Assembly (NCBI GenBank): GCA_963790585.1
Contig: CAWBOY010000002.1
Location: 1,116,001 to 1,180,000 of the forward strand
DNA length: 64,000 nt
Source: CAWBOY01 sp963790585
GTDB taxonomy: Bacteria; Planctomycetota; Planctomycetia; Gemmatales; Gemmataceae
Direction of reading: 5' to 3'
Shown in pieces: positions 53,666 through 62,041 of this stretch. The position numbers were made by a program, and so were the translations under genes. The notes beneath the pieces were generated by a model. It searched no databases and had not been told where the DNA came from. It was given only the letters and a program-made list of their open reading frames with translations. Position 1 is the stretch's first letter. The number at the start of each line of letters is the position of its first letter.

Positions 53666-54952
53666 AAACTGAGCAATTTTTTCTTGACTTGTTAACCGAT
53701 CCAAGCTTTCATCAGCTGCATGGATACAGCTGTAATAGAACAGATTCGTGCCAAGTTCAAGGCTTTACGCCCCGCCATGAATGAACGGCTGCGTCGGCAA
53801 TGGGCGGCGGTCGAAGCCACCGCGCTTGGTTGGGGCGGCATTTCCGAAGTTTCTCAGGCCACGGGTCTGTCACGCAACACCATTGCCCTGGGCATCGAGG
53901 AATTGAAACAAAGGGCCACAGGTCCGAATCTGCCCCTTGGCACACGCATTCGCAGGCCTGGGGCCGGTCGCAAGTCCGTGAGCGCAACCTGTCCTGGCGT
54001 CGAACTGGCTTTGGATCGACTGGTCGATCCCGTGACGCGGGGCCATCCGGAGTCGCCGTTGCGTTGGACCTGTAAGAGTACCCGTAAGCTGGCGGACGAT
54101 TTGTGTCGGCAGGGGTATTCGGTGTGCGATCGCACGGTAGCTCTGCTATTGCGTGCGGCCGACTACAGTTTACAAGCGAATCGTAAGACTCGAGAGGGCA
54201 AGTCGCATCCCGACCCCGATGCGCAATTTCGGTACATCCACCAGCGCGTGCGTGAAGCGCAAAAGCGTGGGCAGCCGGTGATCTCGGTGGACACGAAAAA
54301 GAAGGAATTAGTGGGGGAATTCAAGAACGCGGGCCAGGAATGGCAACCCCAGGGAGAGCCGGAGACGGTGTAGATTCACGATTTTCCCGACAAGAAGATG
54401 GGCAAAGCTATCCCGTATGGAGTGTACGATGTAACGAGCAATGAGGGCTGGGTGAGTGTGGGGATTGACCACGACACGGCCCAATTCGAGGCGGCAAGCA
54501 TACAGCGTTGGTGGCAGGAGATGGGAGCGCGACGATTTCCGCGTGCGGAGGAATTGACGATCACGGCGGACGGAGGAGGCAGCAACAGTCATCGCAACTG
54601 ACTGTGGAAAGTGGCGTTACAAGGTTTGGCCGATGAGATCGGGCTGAGGTTACGTGTGTGTCATTTTCCTCCAGGGACGAGCAAGTGGAACAAGATCGAA
54701 CATCGACTGTTCTGCCACATAAGGATGAACTGGCGCGGGCGTCCGCTGACGAGCTATGAAGTGGTGGTCCAATTGATTGCGAGTACGACGACAGCCAAGG
54801 GCTTGACGGTACAGGCAGACTTGGATCGACGCGAGTATGACCTTGGGATCAAGGTCAGCGACGAGGAGTTGGCGACATTAAAGATAACGCCCGCGCGGTT
54901 TCATGGAAACTGGAATTACACAGTCAATCCAAATTGATAATTTGCTCAGGTT
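53666..54952 (+). mobile_element. ISAzo13-type element (decayed)
   Basis: About 1,287 bp. Left end AAACTGAGCAATTTTTTC, right end complement AACCTGAGCAAATTATC. AT on both sides is a possible 2-bp duplication; the exact ends are uncertain by a base or two. Removing it restores GAA AAA ATT AAT TCG CGG in the TIR gene. Confidence 0.75.
53720..54937 (+). pseudogene. ISAzo13-type transposase with two in-frame stops
   Basis: Three same-frame pieces: 53,720-54,373 (MDTAVIEQIRAKFKALRPAMNERLRRQWAAVEA..GISEVSQATGLSRNTIALGIEEL), 54,374-54,601 (HDFPDKKMGKAIPYGVYDVTSNEGWVSVG; TITADGGGSNSHRN) and 54,602-54,937 (LWKVALQGLADEIGLRLRVCHFPPGTSKWNKIEHRLFCHIRMNWRGRPL). Stops are TAG at 54,371 and TGA at 54,601; one of them sits where CGA (Arg) would be expected. 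No indels are needed. The DDE parts (VISVDTKKKE; ADGGGSN; NKIEHRLF) are preserved. Confidence 0.85.
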
Positions 54953-55329
54953 ATTAATTCGCGGCGCCTAAGTCGAAAGAATCTCGTCGAAACGTCTCTG
55001 GAGGCAGATTGGAACGGGAACGAGTCTCCTGTCGTTCGTTTGACTGATGAAGGATGGCACTGGCTCGAATCCAACCAAGATAAATTGGTGTTGAGGAAGG
55101 CGTCCGAACGTAAGCCGTTAGGATGGAACCCCCCCGAACCCGCTGCTCACGTCGAACCAGCTGAAGACGAAATTCCGTTCTAGTAAACGCTACATTGCGG
55201 ACCAGAGATTTATAACTTAAGAGGATTAGTGGTTAGTGTTGTAGTAATACTCATCGAGAACAAATCGTCTCGGGCGCAGGTGGCGATGTTGGCAATACTG
55301 AGGCTAATGATAATTATCCAATAAGCTAA

Positions 55330-56942
55330 GTTCAAGTTTCGCACATTTTAGGGTCTGTTGGCAGCATCTCGCGGGAGAAAAAAGTTCGGCTTCCCGGCTC
55401 GGTTTGGTAACTTGGGATCATCTACTATTCCAGGTCGCCCCGTGGCAAGGAAGCCAATCTATGGAAGTTACCGCCTCTTTCGTTGCTCTGCTACAGCATT
55501 TCGTTCCTGTTTTCACCGCCCCAACCTTTCAGACCTTCGTCGAGATCATCTCCGGCTGGGTTCTCTCTCCACGCCGCCGCTACGTCACCGACGTCATCTT
55601 CACGGGAGGCAACCTCGACAACGGACACTGGTGCCGCTTCCATCGCTTTTTCAGTCATGCCGCCTGGGAGCCGGATGTCTTGTCTTTGCACCTGGCCAAA
55701 TTGGTGGCACGCGTGTTCGCCCTGGGCGCTTCCTTGTCATGGGCCGTCGATGATACCTTGTGTCGCAAACGCGGCCTCACTGTTTACGGCGCCGGCATGC
55801 ACTACGATCCCCTCATTTCCAGCCGCGCCAAACCTCTTGTTAGTTGGGGACACGATTGGGTCGTTCTCTGCCTCGTCATCGCCCACCCCTTCTGGGCACC
55901 CTCCAAAGTCTTCGCCTTACCGATCACCATGAGGCTGTATCGCAATCGCCAGGGTCTCACCAAGGGAAAAAAGAGCAAAGCCAAAGCCGCCAAGACCAAG
56001 GCCGACCCCAACCATCGCACCCGGCCCGAACTGGCCGTCGAGCTGATTTCCTTGGTCTCTACCTGGTTTCCTCAAGACGAAATCGTCGTTACAGGCGACA
56101 GTGCCTACGGCGGCAAGAGCGTTCTGTCCCACCTACCGGCCAACGTTCATTTGATCAGCCACGTTCATCCCAAAGGCGCCCTTTATGCTCTCCCACAGCC
56201 ACGTACGACAAAAGGCAAAGGGGCTCCACGAAAGAAGGGTACACGTTTGCCGAACATGGCCCAATGGGCCGACGACGCCACGCGACCCTGGACGGAACTC
56301 CACTTCGATCAGTTCGGACTCCATGCCGTCCTACAGGTCAAAACCCAGCAAGCCTTGTACTACAAGGCTGGCGGCCAGCGTCTTTTGACCATCGTCTTGA
56401 CACGCGATCTTCAAGGCAAAAGGCCCGATCAAATGTTTTACTGCACCAACCTTGACTGGGATGCCCGCCACATCCTCTCCACCTATGCGTGCCGGTGGGC
56501 CATCGAATGCACCTTCGAGAATTGCAAACAATTTTTGGGGCTGGAAGACCCTGCCAACCGCTTGCCCCTGGCCGTCCAGCGGACCGCACCGATGGCTCTG
56601 CTGCTGTATAGCCTGGTTGTCGTCTGGTTCCACCAGGTTGGTTACCGCTTCCTCCAGTTTCCGTACCGTCCCTGGTATCGAGGCAAACAGGAGCCTTCGT
56701 TTGCTGATCTTTTGACCACCCTACGGCGTGTCAGTTGCCAAGAGAAAACCGACACACTGCTTCCAAAACGGTGTCGCCTAAAAACCTGGCTCACCCAGAT
56801 TACCGAGCTTCTCAGCCGAGTCGGATGAGACAGCTGCTCGCCGTCTTTTTTCAACCAATCCCGGCACATGTGACTCGACGGACCGTCAAAAATCACCGGC
56901 CCCAGCGCTAGATTTACGCGCCGGAATGTGCGAAACTTGAAC
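55330..56942 (+). mobile_element. IS701/IS4-like element 2, intact
   Basis: 1,613 bp. Ends GTTCAAGTTTCGCACATT and its complement (inner ..TGTGCGAAACTTGAAC) with TAA on both sides. It lies just after the TIR gene. Bases 55,184-55,329 before it and 56,943-57,008 after it show no gene. Confidence 0.8.
55461..56828 (+). CDS. IS701/IS4-like transposase
   Basis: 455 aa from ATG 55,461 (MEVTASFVALLQHFVPVF). DDE-type fold: LSWAVDDTLCRKRGLTVYG (Asp), EIVVTGDSAYGGKSVLSHL (Asp) and WAIECTFENCKQFLGLEDP (Glu) with the YACRW signature just before. Unlike its relative at 50,937, it has no stop or insertion, so it may be active. Membership of IS701 versus IS4 is not certain. Confidence 0.85.
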   Translation: MEVTASFVALLQHFVPVFTAPTFQTFVEIISGWVLSPRRRYVTDVIFTGGNLDNGHWCRFHRFFSHAAWEPDVLSLHLAKLVARVFALGASLSWAVDDTLCRKRGLTVYGAGMHYDPLISSRAKPLVSWGHDWVVLCLVIAHPFWAPSKVFALPITMRLYRNRQGLTKGKKSKAKAAKTKADPNHRTRPELAVELISLVSTWFPQDEIVVTGDSAYGGKSVLSHLPANVHLISHVHPKGALYALPQPRTTKGKGAPRKKGTRLPNMAQWADDATRPWTELHFDQFGLHAVLQVKTQQALYYKAGGQRLLTIVLTRDLQGKRPDQMFYCTNLDWDARHILSTYACRWAIECTFENCKQFLGLEDPANRLPLAVQRTAPMALLLYSLVVVWFHQVGYRFLQFPYRPWYRGKQEPSFADLLTTLRRVSCQEKTDTLLPKRCRLKTWLTQITELLSRVG

Positions 56943-57008
56943 TAAGGTGTTTTTGATAATAATCAAACATCTACCAAAGGTCACATAATTCTGTCTTCCC
57001 ATCTGATC

Positions 57009-57124
57009 GCCCCGGAGGGGCGGCGGATTGTAGCCACGGGTGGAGCGTAGCCCGCCGTTAGGCGGGCGCAGCGCGAACCCGTGGAAAGCCGACGCACGCC
57101 CACCGATCCGTCCCGGAGGGACGG
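57009..57124. repeat. REP-like palindromic unit beside the RAYT gene
   Basis: CGCCCCGGAGGGGCG, then TAGCCACGGGTGGAGCGTAGC..GCGCAGCGCGAACCCGTGG and CGTCCCGGAGGGACG. Its inverted relatives form the array at 58,886-59,233 on the other side of the RAYT gene. Confidence 0.72.
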
Positions 57125-57341
57125 CGGAAGTGCGCTTCCAAGACACGATCAGTCAAATACATATTGCTCGTCGAAGTCTATCTCGTGGAGACGGAGTAAT
57201 TTTAGGAGTTCGGATTGGAAGTCTTCCTTTTTGTGATGCTCCGCTTGGCCCGCGATGTATTTCTTGACGGCTTCTTCTTGCGATTTGCTGACGGAGAAGA
57301 CGGAATAACCTTCTTGCCAAGTGAAATCGCGGAGGGTGGGG

Positions 57342-58603
57342 CAGGGCAATCGCATCTAATCCCCCATAAAAAGGCCAAGAATGGCCTCGCGCGTTTCGTC
57401 GTTCCAGCCTGCTTGCAAGCGCTTCTTCTCGATGCCGCCTTTGGTCGATTCGTCCTGCCGCAATAACGAGATGACCCAGCGTCGTAACAACGCCAGGTTC
57501 CCTGCCGCATGGCCCGTCCGAGCACGATTGCGATCCTCCGCAAAATACATGTCCAACACCCAATGCAAGCCATTCTCCACTCCCCAATGACTCCGTATCG
57601 CTCCCGCCATCTGCTTCGCCTTGGGTTGCAGGCTGCTTATAAAATAACGCACCTCCGACTTCTCCACTCCACCCTCCTGGTAGCTACGCGTGCAACGGGC
57701 GATGCTCACCAGATCCCGCCAATCCTCCTGATGACGCAACGTCTTGGGTACCGCCATCGTCTGCGTCCAGCGCGTTTCCAAGCGACCGTGCCCCTTGTCC
57801 TGCTCCGTGTGCGTTTGCACCGTTGCCGTGCTACGACCCTCGTCCACGGCGGCAAACGCCTCCACGATGTCCTGCTCCAAATGCTCCTGATTCCCTTTCA
57901 CCGCCAGCACATAATCGGCTCCCTTTTCTCGTATCTTGCTGGCAATCTCTTTCTGACATCCCATGGCATCCAAAGTCACAATCGCTCCCGTCAATTCCAA
58001 CACCTCCAACAGTTTAGGAATCGCTGTGATCTCATTGGATTTGTCATCGACCACTTCCTGACCCAAAAGCAATTGGTTCTCCGTGGCCCAGGCGCTAACG
58101 ACATGAAGCGGATGCTTGCTCTTGGCTCGATCCAACGTCGCACGAGCCGTCTTGCCGTCGATGGCCACCACCTGGCCGGACGTACTCCGTTCGAGGCTGG
58201 TCACCCAGCTCAGAAAACACTCGACAAAGGCTTTGCCATCCAGGGCGGCGAACACACGAGCGAAGGTGTCATGCGACGGCACGCGGTCGGGCAGATCCAG
58301 GAATTTTTCGAGCCAGACGCGCTTGCTCTTGGCGAACTTTTCCATGGCCACGCAATCGTTGGCGCCGCTGACGACAGCGCACAGGGCGATGAAGAGGATG
58401 TCCAGCAGTCGGTGATGCTTGGTACGGTTGATGCGTGGATCCTGCAACTGGGCAAAAGCGGCAAGAAAGGGGGTTGCTTGGGTCTGCGCCATGAGTCTTT
58501 TCCTCCGTGAAACGGGTACGTTCCACCAGAATCATTCGCAGTAACCTTGTCCCTGACAACTGAACAGCCAATAATGAACAGGCGTTTAGATGCGATTGCC
58601 CTG
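57342..58603 (-). mobile_element. ISAs1-type element
   Basis: 1,262 bp. Perfect 18-bp inverted ends CAGGGCAATCGCATCTAA, flanked by the 10-bp duplication GAGGGTGGGG (57,332-57,341 and 58,604-58,613). It sits inside the RAYT gene. Confidence 0.93.
57356..58492 (-). CDS. ISAs1-family transposase
   Basis: 378 aa. N-terminal DDE-type helical domain (FAQLQDPRINRTKHHRLLDILFIALCAVVSGAND). The DDE domain has VVAIDGKTARATLDRAK, IVTLDAMGCQKEIASKIREKGADYVLAVKGNQ (Asp), HWGVENGLHWVLDMYFAEDRNRARTGHAAGNLALLRR (Glu region). Typical H-repeat-type length and ending, with no defect. It lies between inverted repeats that match exactly. Confidence 0.95.
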   Translation of the reverse strand: MAQTQATPFLAAFAQLQDPRINRTKHHRLLDILFIALCAVVSGANDCVAMEKFAKSKRVWLEKFLDLPDRVPSHDTFARVFAALDGKAFVECFLSWVTSLERSTSGQVVAIDGKTARATLDRAKSKHPLHVVSAWATENQLLLGQEVVDDKSNEITAIPKLLEVLELTGAIVTLDAMGCQKEIASKIREKGADYVLAVKGNQEHLEQDIVEAFAAVDEGRSTATVQTHTEQDKGHGRLETRWTQTMAVPKTLRHQEDWRDLVSIARCTRSYQEGGVEKSEVRYFISSLQPKAKQMAGAIRSHWGVENGLHWVLDMYFAEDRNRARTGHAAGNLALLRRWVISLLRQDESTKGGIEKKRLQAGWNDETREAILGLFMGD

Positions 58604-58885
58604 GAGGGTGGGGAAGGTGTCGTGTATCCATTTTGATGATCGTGATTTTAGGGTGCGCATCAAGTCGGAGATGGATTGATCGGGTCGCCAGCGCATGTAA
58701 ATGTGGACGTGATCTTCGATGCTGCCGATGTTGTAGAGGGATCTTTTTTCGGAGCGGATGATGCCGCCGATGTAGGGGTAAAGATGTTGGGTGATGTCGG
58801 GGGTGATCCAGGGTTTGCGGTGTTTTGTGCTGAAGACGATGTGGAGGAGGATTTGAGAATAGGTGCCGGGCATGGCGGCTCCTTC

Positions 58886-59233
58886 GCCCCTTCCGGGGCG
58901 AATAGGGCGTTTGTTGAGAGCCTTCCACGGGTTGCGCTTCGCCCGCCTGGCGGCGGGCTTCGCTTCACCCGTGGCTACAGTCCGTCGCCCCTACCGGGGC
59001 GAGAAGACAATTGGCGCTCGCCTTCCACGGGTTGCGCTTCGCCCGCCTGGCGGCGGGCTTCGCTTCACCCGTGGCTACAGGCCTTCGCCCCTGCCGGGGC
59101 GAAAATACAGTCACATACCGCGTCCATGGGTTGCGCTTCGCCCGCCTGACGTTCCACGGGTTTCGCTTCGCCCGCCTGGCGGCGGGCTTCGCTTCACCCG
59201 TGGCTACAGTCCTTCGCCCCTGCCAGGGCGACA
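58886..59233. repeat. Tandem REP-like array on the other side of the RAYT gene
   Basis: About three and a half units, each a TTCCACGGGTTGCGCTTCGC arm, CCGCCTGGCGGCGGGCTTCGC, CACCCGTGGCTACAG, then a CGCCCCTGCCGGGGCG palindrome. The third unit is shortened (CGTCCATGGGTTGCG). The unit ends are related to 57,009-57,124 in inverse orientation. Confidence 0.8.
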
Positions 59234-59269
59234 TCGCGGGCGATATTATTGCAGAATTTTCTGCTGGTA

Positions 59270-60529
59270 TCAAATAAACCGCGTCCACAGCGCCTCATTC
59301 CGCACGCTCAACCACTCGCGTTGTTTCTGCCTCTCGCGTTCCTCGCGCTTTCTTGCCTTGTCTTCGGGTTTCTCCGCGGGGCCAGCGCGGGCGGTGCGGC
59401 CGGCGTCTAGTTTGGAGACCAGGTATCGCAGGGCGGCGAGGGCGTGGTTGTTGTCATCCACTGGAGTCTCGCCTCGTTTGTCGGTGTTGTCGTCGCTGTA
59501 GCGGTAGAGCTGGGCTTCAGCGAGGAGGTTTGGGCAGGCGCCAGGGGCCACTTTGAGGCGGCCGGTTTGTAGGCGGGCGGTGACGGCGGCGATGCCTTGG
59601 CGCAGGGCGTTGTCGCCTGCGCTGATGGCGAAGCCTGCGCGCTTTAGCTCGCTGATCTCGCCGGCGCCGGAGGGGTCGGCGTACCAGCGGACGGGGCGCG
59701 GGAGTTTGGTGGCGTGGTGGCTCAGGGGGTGATAGCGTTCGTAGTGTTCGCCGGTTAGCCAGAGGACGTCGTCGCGATCTACGGTGCCCCAGATGGCGGC
59801 GAAGGGGTTGCGGAAACCGAAGTCGATGCCGCCGACCTTGTGGCCTACTCCCAATAGCTGCGCGGGGAGGGCGTCGACCGTTACGTACTTGATGAAGTCG
59901 GGGTAGGCCAAGCCTCCCAGGGTTTCGAAGGAGCATTCGTACTCTTGGCGGAACCAGGAGACTCCGAGGCCGCGTCGTTCGCCGGCCAGAAACTCGGGGG
60001 TGATACGGCTGATCTGTTGGGCGGGGACTTCGATGCGTCCCCAATCGTTGCCGCCGTTGGCCCAGGCGTCGTAGAAGAAGCCGCGTTTGCCGTAGGGGGT
60101 GGAGAGGCAAATCATGCGGCCCTGGCTCACGGCCAACATGGGCCGGACGGCACGGTACAGGTCATCGGGGACTCGGGCCGCTTCGTCGATGATGAGGATG
60201 TTGATGCGCGAGAAGCCACGGATCGTCTCCTCCTTGCAGGGCAAGCAGATGATTCGGCTGTGGTTAGTGAGTCGTAATTCTCCGGCGTTTTTATGATCGA
60301 GTAACGGCAACCGGACGCGTTCGTGGAAATCGGTGACGATGCGGAGCAGCTCGGTGGATTGCCGAAGGCTGCGGGATACCAGTATCACTTTGATGCCGCC
60401 GCGGTATACGGCCTCACGCTGGCCGAGCATGGCGACGACGGTGGATTTGCCGGTGGAGGCGCCGCTCTGTTGTGACACGGTCACCTGATCATGCCAAAAC
60501 AGAGCGCGAGTCTCCCTGTATCGTCCCAA
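59270..60529 (-). CDS. Phage terminase large subunit-like protein, N-terminus doubtful
   Basis: The frame is 419 aa. Walker A GASTGKSTVVAM lies near residue 25, then VILVSRSLRQSTELLRIVTDFHERVRL and the Walker B region RINILIIDEAARVPDDLYRAVRPML; STPYGKRGFFYDAW is the coupling motif. The nuclease part is IDFGFRNPFAAIWG..DNNHALAALRYLVSKLD. The N-terminal adenine-binding region of normal terminases is missing or frameshifted before residue 15; 60,530-60,681 shows no clear coding. Family members package phage DNA. In the un-inverted order it lies upstream of the small-subunit gene. Confidence 0.82.
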   Translation of the reverse strand: MGRYRETRALFWHDQVTVSQQSGASTGKSTVVAMLGQREAVYRGGIKVILVSRSLRQSTELLRIVTDFHERVRLPLLDHKNAGELRLTNHSRIICLPCKEETIRGFSRINILIIDEAARVPDDLYRAVRPMLAVSQGRMICLSTPYGKRGFFYDAWANGGNDWGRIEVPAQQISRITPEFLAGERRGLGVSWFRQEYECSFETLGGLAYPDFIKYVTVDALPAQLLGVGHKVGGIDFGFRNPFAAIWGTVDRDDVLWLTGEHYERYHPLSHHATKLPRPVRWYADPSGAGEISELKRAGFAISAGDNALRQGIAAVTARLQTGRLKVAPGACPNLLAEAQLYRYSDDNTDKRGETPVDDNNHALAALRYLVSKLDAGRTARAGPAEKPEDKARKREERERQKQREWLSVRNEALWTRFI

Positions 60530-60681
60530 ACGCCTAGGACTACGGGATTCTCGCGGTTCGATCGGGTGACGGCTGGGACCATGGGAGACCTGTGATCAAG
60601 ACCGAATGGCTCGGTCAGCCGGCCGTGCCACAACGCGGCCGTTCTTTCGAGGAGCGCAAGACGACAATTCGGCCGTTCCAT

Positions 60682-61497
60682 CTATGAGGCGTTTCCCGCA
60701 TTTTTCTTCCGCAGGATCGCATCACAGATCCCATCCCAGAAATACTGTCGCGCTTCGAGACAGTCGACTGCCGCTTGCTCAGCGACTTGCCAGCGGCTCT
60801 TGTCATTACCACAAAGGGACAGAAGGAGCTGGTGCGCCATTGGGCCATGTTCCTCACCATCCAAGCCGATGTGTCGATCCAGGTAGTATTTGAAGTCGTC
60901 CAGGTCGCCGGTAGTCTCCATGTTCAATTGGTTCACAATACGCTGAAAAACGGCAGGTAACAGATCTTCTCGACCGAACGTAAACGCCGAGGCAATGGCA
61001 CAGAGGTCGCCACCGTCGATGATGGCGAAGGTCTGCCGGACAAAGCGACGGGCGCATTCGGGAACTGTGGGCGCCTCCAAGGCGCTGGCTACAGGTTTGC
61101 CTTGGCGAAGCGCTTCCAGAAACGCATCAATGTGAGCAGTACTCGCCCCGCAGCGCTTCATGGCTCCATGATAAAGGCCAAAATGACTGCTGAAACCGCC
61201 TCGACCATCTTCGTCGCTCTCCTCGGCCAATACGATTGCATTGACGAGCCGGGCCGCGGCGGGATCGTCGCTCGGTAGCCAGGGGACCGCGACGCAAGAA
61301 AGCTGGCGTTGAAGGGCCTTGAGCAACGACATGAAATCCCACACCGCGAAGATGTGGTGCGCCATGAACAAGCGAAGGGATTCAAGGCGGTCGATCTTCT
61401 GATAAATCGGATGATTGAGCAGAGCCGCCTTTATCGGTTTCAATCGATTTTGTAATTGGTGAAGTCGAGTCACACCTGCGTTTTCACTTTCTTGCAC
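60682..61497 (-). CDS. DUF3050 (heme-oxygenase-fold) protein
   Basis: 271 aa from GTG 61,497, with AAGAGGA 7 bases upstream; the longer frame to 61,767 has no family match. DUF3050 motifs: LHQLQNRLKPIKAALLNHPIYQKIDRLESLRLFMAHHIFAVWDFMSLLK near residue 9, ARLVNAIVLAEESDEDGRGGFSSHFGLYHGAM near 80, FGREDLLPAVFQRIV and YYLDRHIGLDGEEHGPMAHQLL near 195. The histidine pattern is that of the heme-oxygenase-like diiron or related fold. Its function is unknown. Divergent from the isochorismatase start at 61,998. Confidence 0.9.
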   Translation of the reverse strand: MQESENAGVTRLHQLQNRLKPIKAALLNHPIYQKIDRLESLRLFMAHHIFAVWDFMSLLKALQRQLSCVAVPWLPSDDPAAARLVNAIVLAEESDEDGRGGFSSHFGLYHGAMKRCGASTAHIDAFLEALRQGKPVASALEAPTVPECARRFVRQTFAIIDGGDLCAIASAFTFGREDLLPAVFQRIVNQLNMETTGDLDDFKYYLDRHIGLDGEEHGPMAHQLLLSLCGNDKSRWQVAEQAAVDCLEARQYFWDGICDAILRKKNAGNAS

Positions 61498-61723
61498 GAG
61501 TAATCCTCTTGATACGCTCAGTTGGGCCTGACATGCCGTCGGCTGCCTGCTTCCAGCCATCTTACCAATGAAAGGCCGACAATACAGAGACGAGAAAAGG
61601 CTGCCACGATGACGGCTCGCGACCGGCGGCTCGATGCAGGATTGACGACGGCATGGAAAATGCCATGTTGCTTCTATCGCGGCCGCCTTGACGCTTGGCG
61701 ACAGAGGGTGCCACGCGCAAATG

Positions 61724-61824
61724 TTGGCGCGACGGTCCGGCCCGCGGCGCAACATCAACGCTGTCAAGTGGTTGGGTTAGCGGGCCGTCGCGCCAAGCAG
61801 TTGTGCATTTTTGGCGCGACGGTC
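61724..61824. repeat. Three-arm structured repeat, copy 2
   Basis: Arms: TTGGCGCGACGGTC 61,724-61,737, inverted arm (one mismatch, GGCCGTCGCGCCAA) 61,783-61,796, direct arm 61,811-61,824. Spacers are 45 and 14 bases, the same as copy 1 (4,934), while only about 40 percent of the 45-base filler is identical. Shared GCATTT precedes the last arm. It lies in a 500-bp gap (61,498-61,997) with no gene. Confidence 0.8.
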
Positions 61825-61832
61825 GGCAAGCA

Positions 61833-61850
61833 ATGTTCCGCGCGGAACAT
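61833..61850. promoter_or_regulatory. parS-like 18-bp palindrome
   Basis: ATGTTCCGCGCGGAACAT is perfectly palindromic and differs from the TGTTCCACGTGGAACA-type parS site at the two central-flank bases. It is in the upstream region of the isochorismatase-type gene. It could bind ParB or another dimeric regulator; the sequence alone cannot say which. Confidence 0.4.
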
Positions 61851-61997
61851 AGGAGGACTAGAACGGTGTTATGCCTCGAGTCCGGTCGACTTCTCGCGGC
61901 GGATTCCGAACTGGGTGCTCGGCAACCGAGATGGGAAGCAGATAGGAGAGTCGCGGGCGCCTCTCATTCTTTCCGAATGCTCTAAAGGAGACTCACA

Positions 61998-62041
61998 ATG
62001 CCCGGTAAGAGCAAAGATCTGCATGGCAGCGCTCCGGATAA
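61998..62041 (+). pseudogene. 5' end of the isochorismatase-type gene
   Basis: ATG with AAAGGAG 7 bases upstream, encoding MPGKSKDLHGSAPDK to the IS1380 end, where ATAA (62,038-62,041) is one half of the duplication. The other ATAA is the complement of TTAT at 41,051-41,054, followed by the body of the gene (40,496-41,054). The two parts read as one frame. Confidence 0.9.

Larger units (their letters stand above)
45137..55183 (+). pseudogene. TIR-domain protein gene broken by three insertions
   Basis: Exons-like pieces: 45,137-45,290, 50,492-50,813, 53,456-53,665 and 54,955-55,183. Joined with one target duplication per element they make a 304-aa open frame with no stop. The N-terminus MQKKLVFISHITEEKEIAQALKSLV..VEVFVSSD is a TIR fold, followed by REIDDGLKTCVVEIILASPESVKRPWINFEAG (with the conserved acidic segment) and IPVIPIC. 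The C-terminus is helix-turn-helix-like: LTTLVQIAELTAAPGQTASTSSV..VRLTDEGWHWLESNQDKL. TIR enzymes cleave NAD in bacterial defense; that role is inferred. Insertions sit at L51, S158 and I229 approximately. The gene is plainly dead. Confidence 0.85.
57149..58873 (-). pseudogene. REP-associated tyrosine transposase (RAYT), split by ISAs1
   Basis: 5' half 58,873-58,604 (MPGTYSQILLHIVFSTKHRKPWITPDI..LYNIGSIEDHVHIYMRWRPDQS) carries the HVH metal motif; 3' half 57,331-57,149 (RDFTWQEGYSVFSVSKSQEEAVKKYIAGQAEHHKKEDFQ) carries the catalytic Tyr. Removing ISAs1 and one 10-bp duplication gives 150 aa, normal for this Y1 single-domain family, with no frame error. The family moves REP palindromes; REP-like units lie on both sides, so this is a self-contained REP/RAYT locus that was silenced by an IS. 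Confidence 0.88.
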
